A stretch of 64,000 nucleotides of DNA from Bacillus sp. PAMC26568 (lineage in GTDB: Bacteria > Bacillota > Bacilli > Bacillales > Bacillaceae), in the NCBI RefSeq assembly GCF_014235785.1, contig NZ_CP060137.1, positions 3,782,001-3,846,000 on the forward strand. Direction: 5' to 3'. Under the pieces are notes generated by a model. That model was given only the letters and a program-made list of their open reading frames with translations, did not search any database and was not told the origin of the DNA. Below, one piece after another: positions 63,278 through 64,000 of this stretch. The number at the start of each line of letters is the position of its first letter. The first letter of the stretch is position 1. The position numbers were made by a program, and so were the translations under genes.

Positions 63278-63871
63278 CTAATCATTTAATCCCTTTCCAC
63301 CCAGAATTTGCTGCATATATTTTTCAACCCTTGACTGTCGAGTTTTGGATTGTTTGGGTTGAGAAAAATAAAGAATGTATGCTCTTTGCCGTCCCGGCGT
63401 CAATGCTTCAAAAGCAGTTTTCAAGTCAGGGTTTTCATCGAATTTATTTTGAAGTTCTTCAGGAATTATGAATTCTGTATTCTTTTTAAAATTCACTTCC
63501 AAACCGGCTTTTTCAACTTCAATGGCTTCATAAATATAGGCTTTTAAGATGGTTTCCATTTCAGCTATTTCTTGAACATTGGTGAACCGAATCTGGCGCG
63601 CCGACTGTACATTCTCCGTTTGTTGGATTAGAATCCCATGGGCATCCTTTAACAAGGCACCTTTGTGAAACAGAAGCGCACAATATTCTTTAAATCCATG
63701 TATTAAAACGATGTTTTTTTTCTCAAACGTGTAACAAGGATGCATCCACTTAAATTCTTCGGTCAGCTCACAGTCAAGAACGATATTTCTCAACTTCTCA
63801 AATTCTTCCTTCCACTTTTTAGCTTTACTTAAAAATTCATCAACCTTAGGATTCATTCTACTTTTTGTCAT
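63278..63871 (-). CDS. YdeI-like protein (DUF1801 / OmdA)
   Basis: Cytoplasmic protein of 197 residues, the length of B. subtilis YdeI. An N-terminal DUF1801 region (ELTEEFKWMHPCYTFEKKNI) is followed by a C-terminal OmdA-like bacteriocin-protection region (FEALTPGRQRAYILYFSQPK and KTRQSRVEKYMQQILGGKG). The molecular role is unknown. The ATG at 63871 follows GAGGGGTG; a codon at 63913 would read through it. It is a single gene. Confidence 0.85.
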   Translation of the reverse strand: MTKSRMNPKVDEFLSKAKKWKEEFEKLRNIVLDCELTEEFKWMHPCYTFEKKNIVLIHGFKEYCALLFHKGALLKDAHGILIQQTENVQSARQIRFTNVQEIAEMETILKAYIYEAIEVEKAGLEVNFKKNTEFIIPEELQNKFDENPDLKTAFEALTPGRQRAYILYFSQPKQSKTRQSRVEKYMQQILGGKGLND

Positions 63872-64000
63872 CAAGGAACACCCCTCTTCAATTTTTCGAT
63901 AACTGACAGTCAAGAATGATCATTCTCGGGTTTCTCCAATTCTTTCTATCACTTTAATGGCATTACTTAATATTCATCAACCTTGAATCATTTTCCATGA

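Overview
The window comes from a low-GC, Gram-positive, Bacillus-type chromosome (family Bacillaceae; I cannot name the species). Three kinds of evidence support this. Promoters are sigma-A-like and Shine-Dalgarno sequences strong, with many TTG/GTG starts. CcpA, NsrR, MhqR, Fur and LacI-type sites are visible. A long block also keeps the Bacillus subtilis gene order yhdB, azr(yhdA), yhcZ, yhcY, pgcA, glpD, glpK, glpF, glpP, yhcX, yhcW, yhcV, yhcU, yhcT, yhcS. Strain-specific islands interrupt this backbone.

Layout. 0.2-5.2 kb: flavohemoglobin hmp with its repressor nsrR, a tandemly duplicated secreted esterase, a decayed RsbR/STAS gene and an ArsC-like protein without its catalytic cysteines. 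5.7-16 kb: a leftward catabolic cluster (AtuA-like protein, DUF4387, ribokinase-type kinase, two ABC permeases, binding lipoprotein, large ADP-ribosylglycohydrolase, LacI regulator, second ADP-ribosylglycohydrolase) behind a promoter with a perfect LacI-type operator. It looks like import, cleavage and phosphorylation of an unidentified ribosyl compound and is the best candidate here for an undescribed pathway. 16-37 kb: the conserved yhd/yhc/glp backbone, with GlpP-type antiterminator leaders before glpF and glpD, a bdbC/thioredoxin pair, and an IS150-like element inserted in a terminator. 37-46 kb: aldo-keto reductase, EcsC and DoxX proteins, a KP-43-like subtilase, flavin oxidoreductases and the Pit/YkaA phosphate system. 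46-53 kb: the dicarboxylate system dctP, dctB, dctS, dctR, split by an IS3-family element. 53-64 kb: an MFS and a SulP transporter, a ThuA-like protein, a second LacI-controlled sugar ABC importer, a DUF915 hydrolase, a small lipoprotein and a YdeI-like protein.

How the genes work together. The nitric-oxide switch (NsrR-Hmp), glycerol use (GlpP-F-K-D with CcpA) and dicarboxylate uptake (DctB/S/R-P) are complete, recognisable circuits. Both sugar ABC importers lack their own ATPase, so a shared MsmX-type ATPase elsewhere is expected.

The most unusual non-coding signal is a set of five intergenic arrays (about 20.0, 35.9, 46.2, 49.2 and 62.3 kb). In each, a short motif containing TCC/ATC repeats with a spacing of 20-22 bp, usually exactly 21 bp (two helical turns). 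The motif differs between arrays, but its orientation on the + strand is the same. There are also two copies of a structured interspersed repeat (17.3 and 32.7 kb), one long palindromic repeat (56.7 kb) and an 84-bp hairpin (63.0 kb). I recognise no tRNA, rRNA, CRISPR array or prophage.
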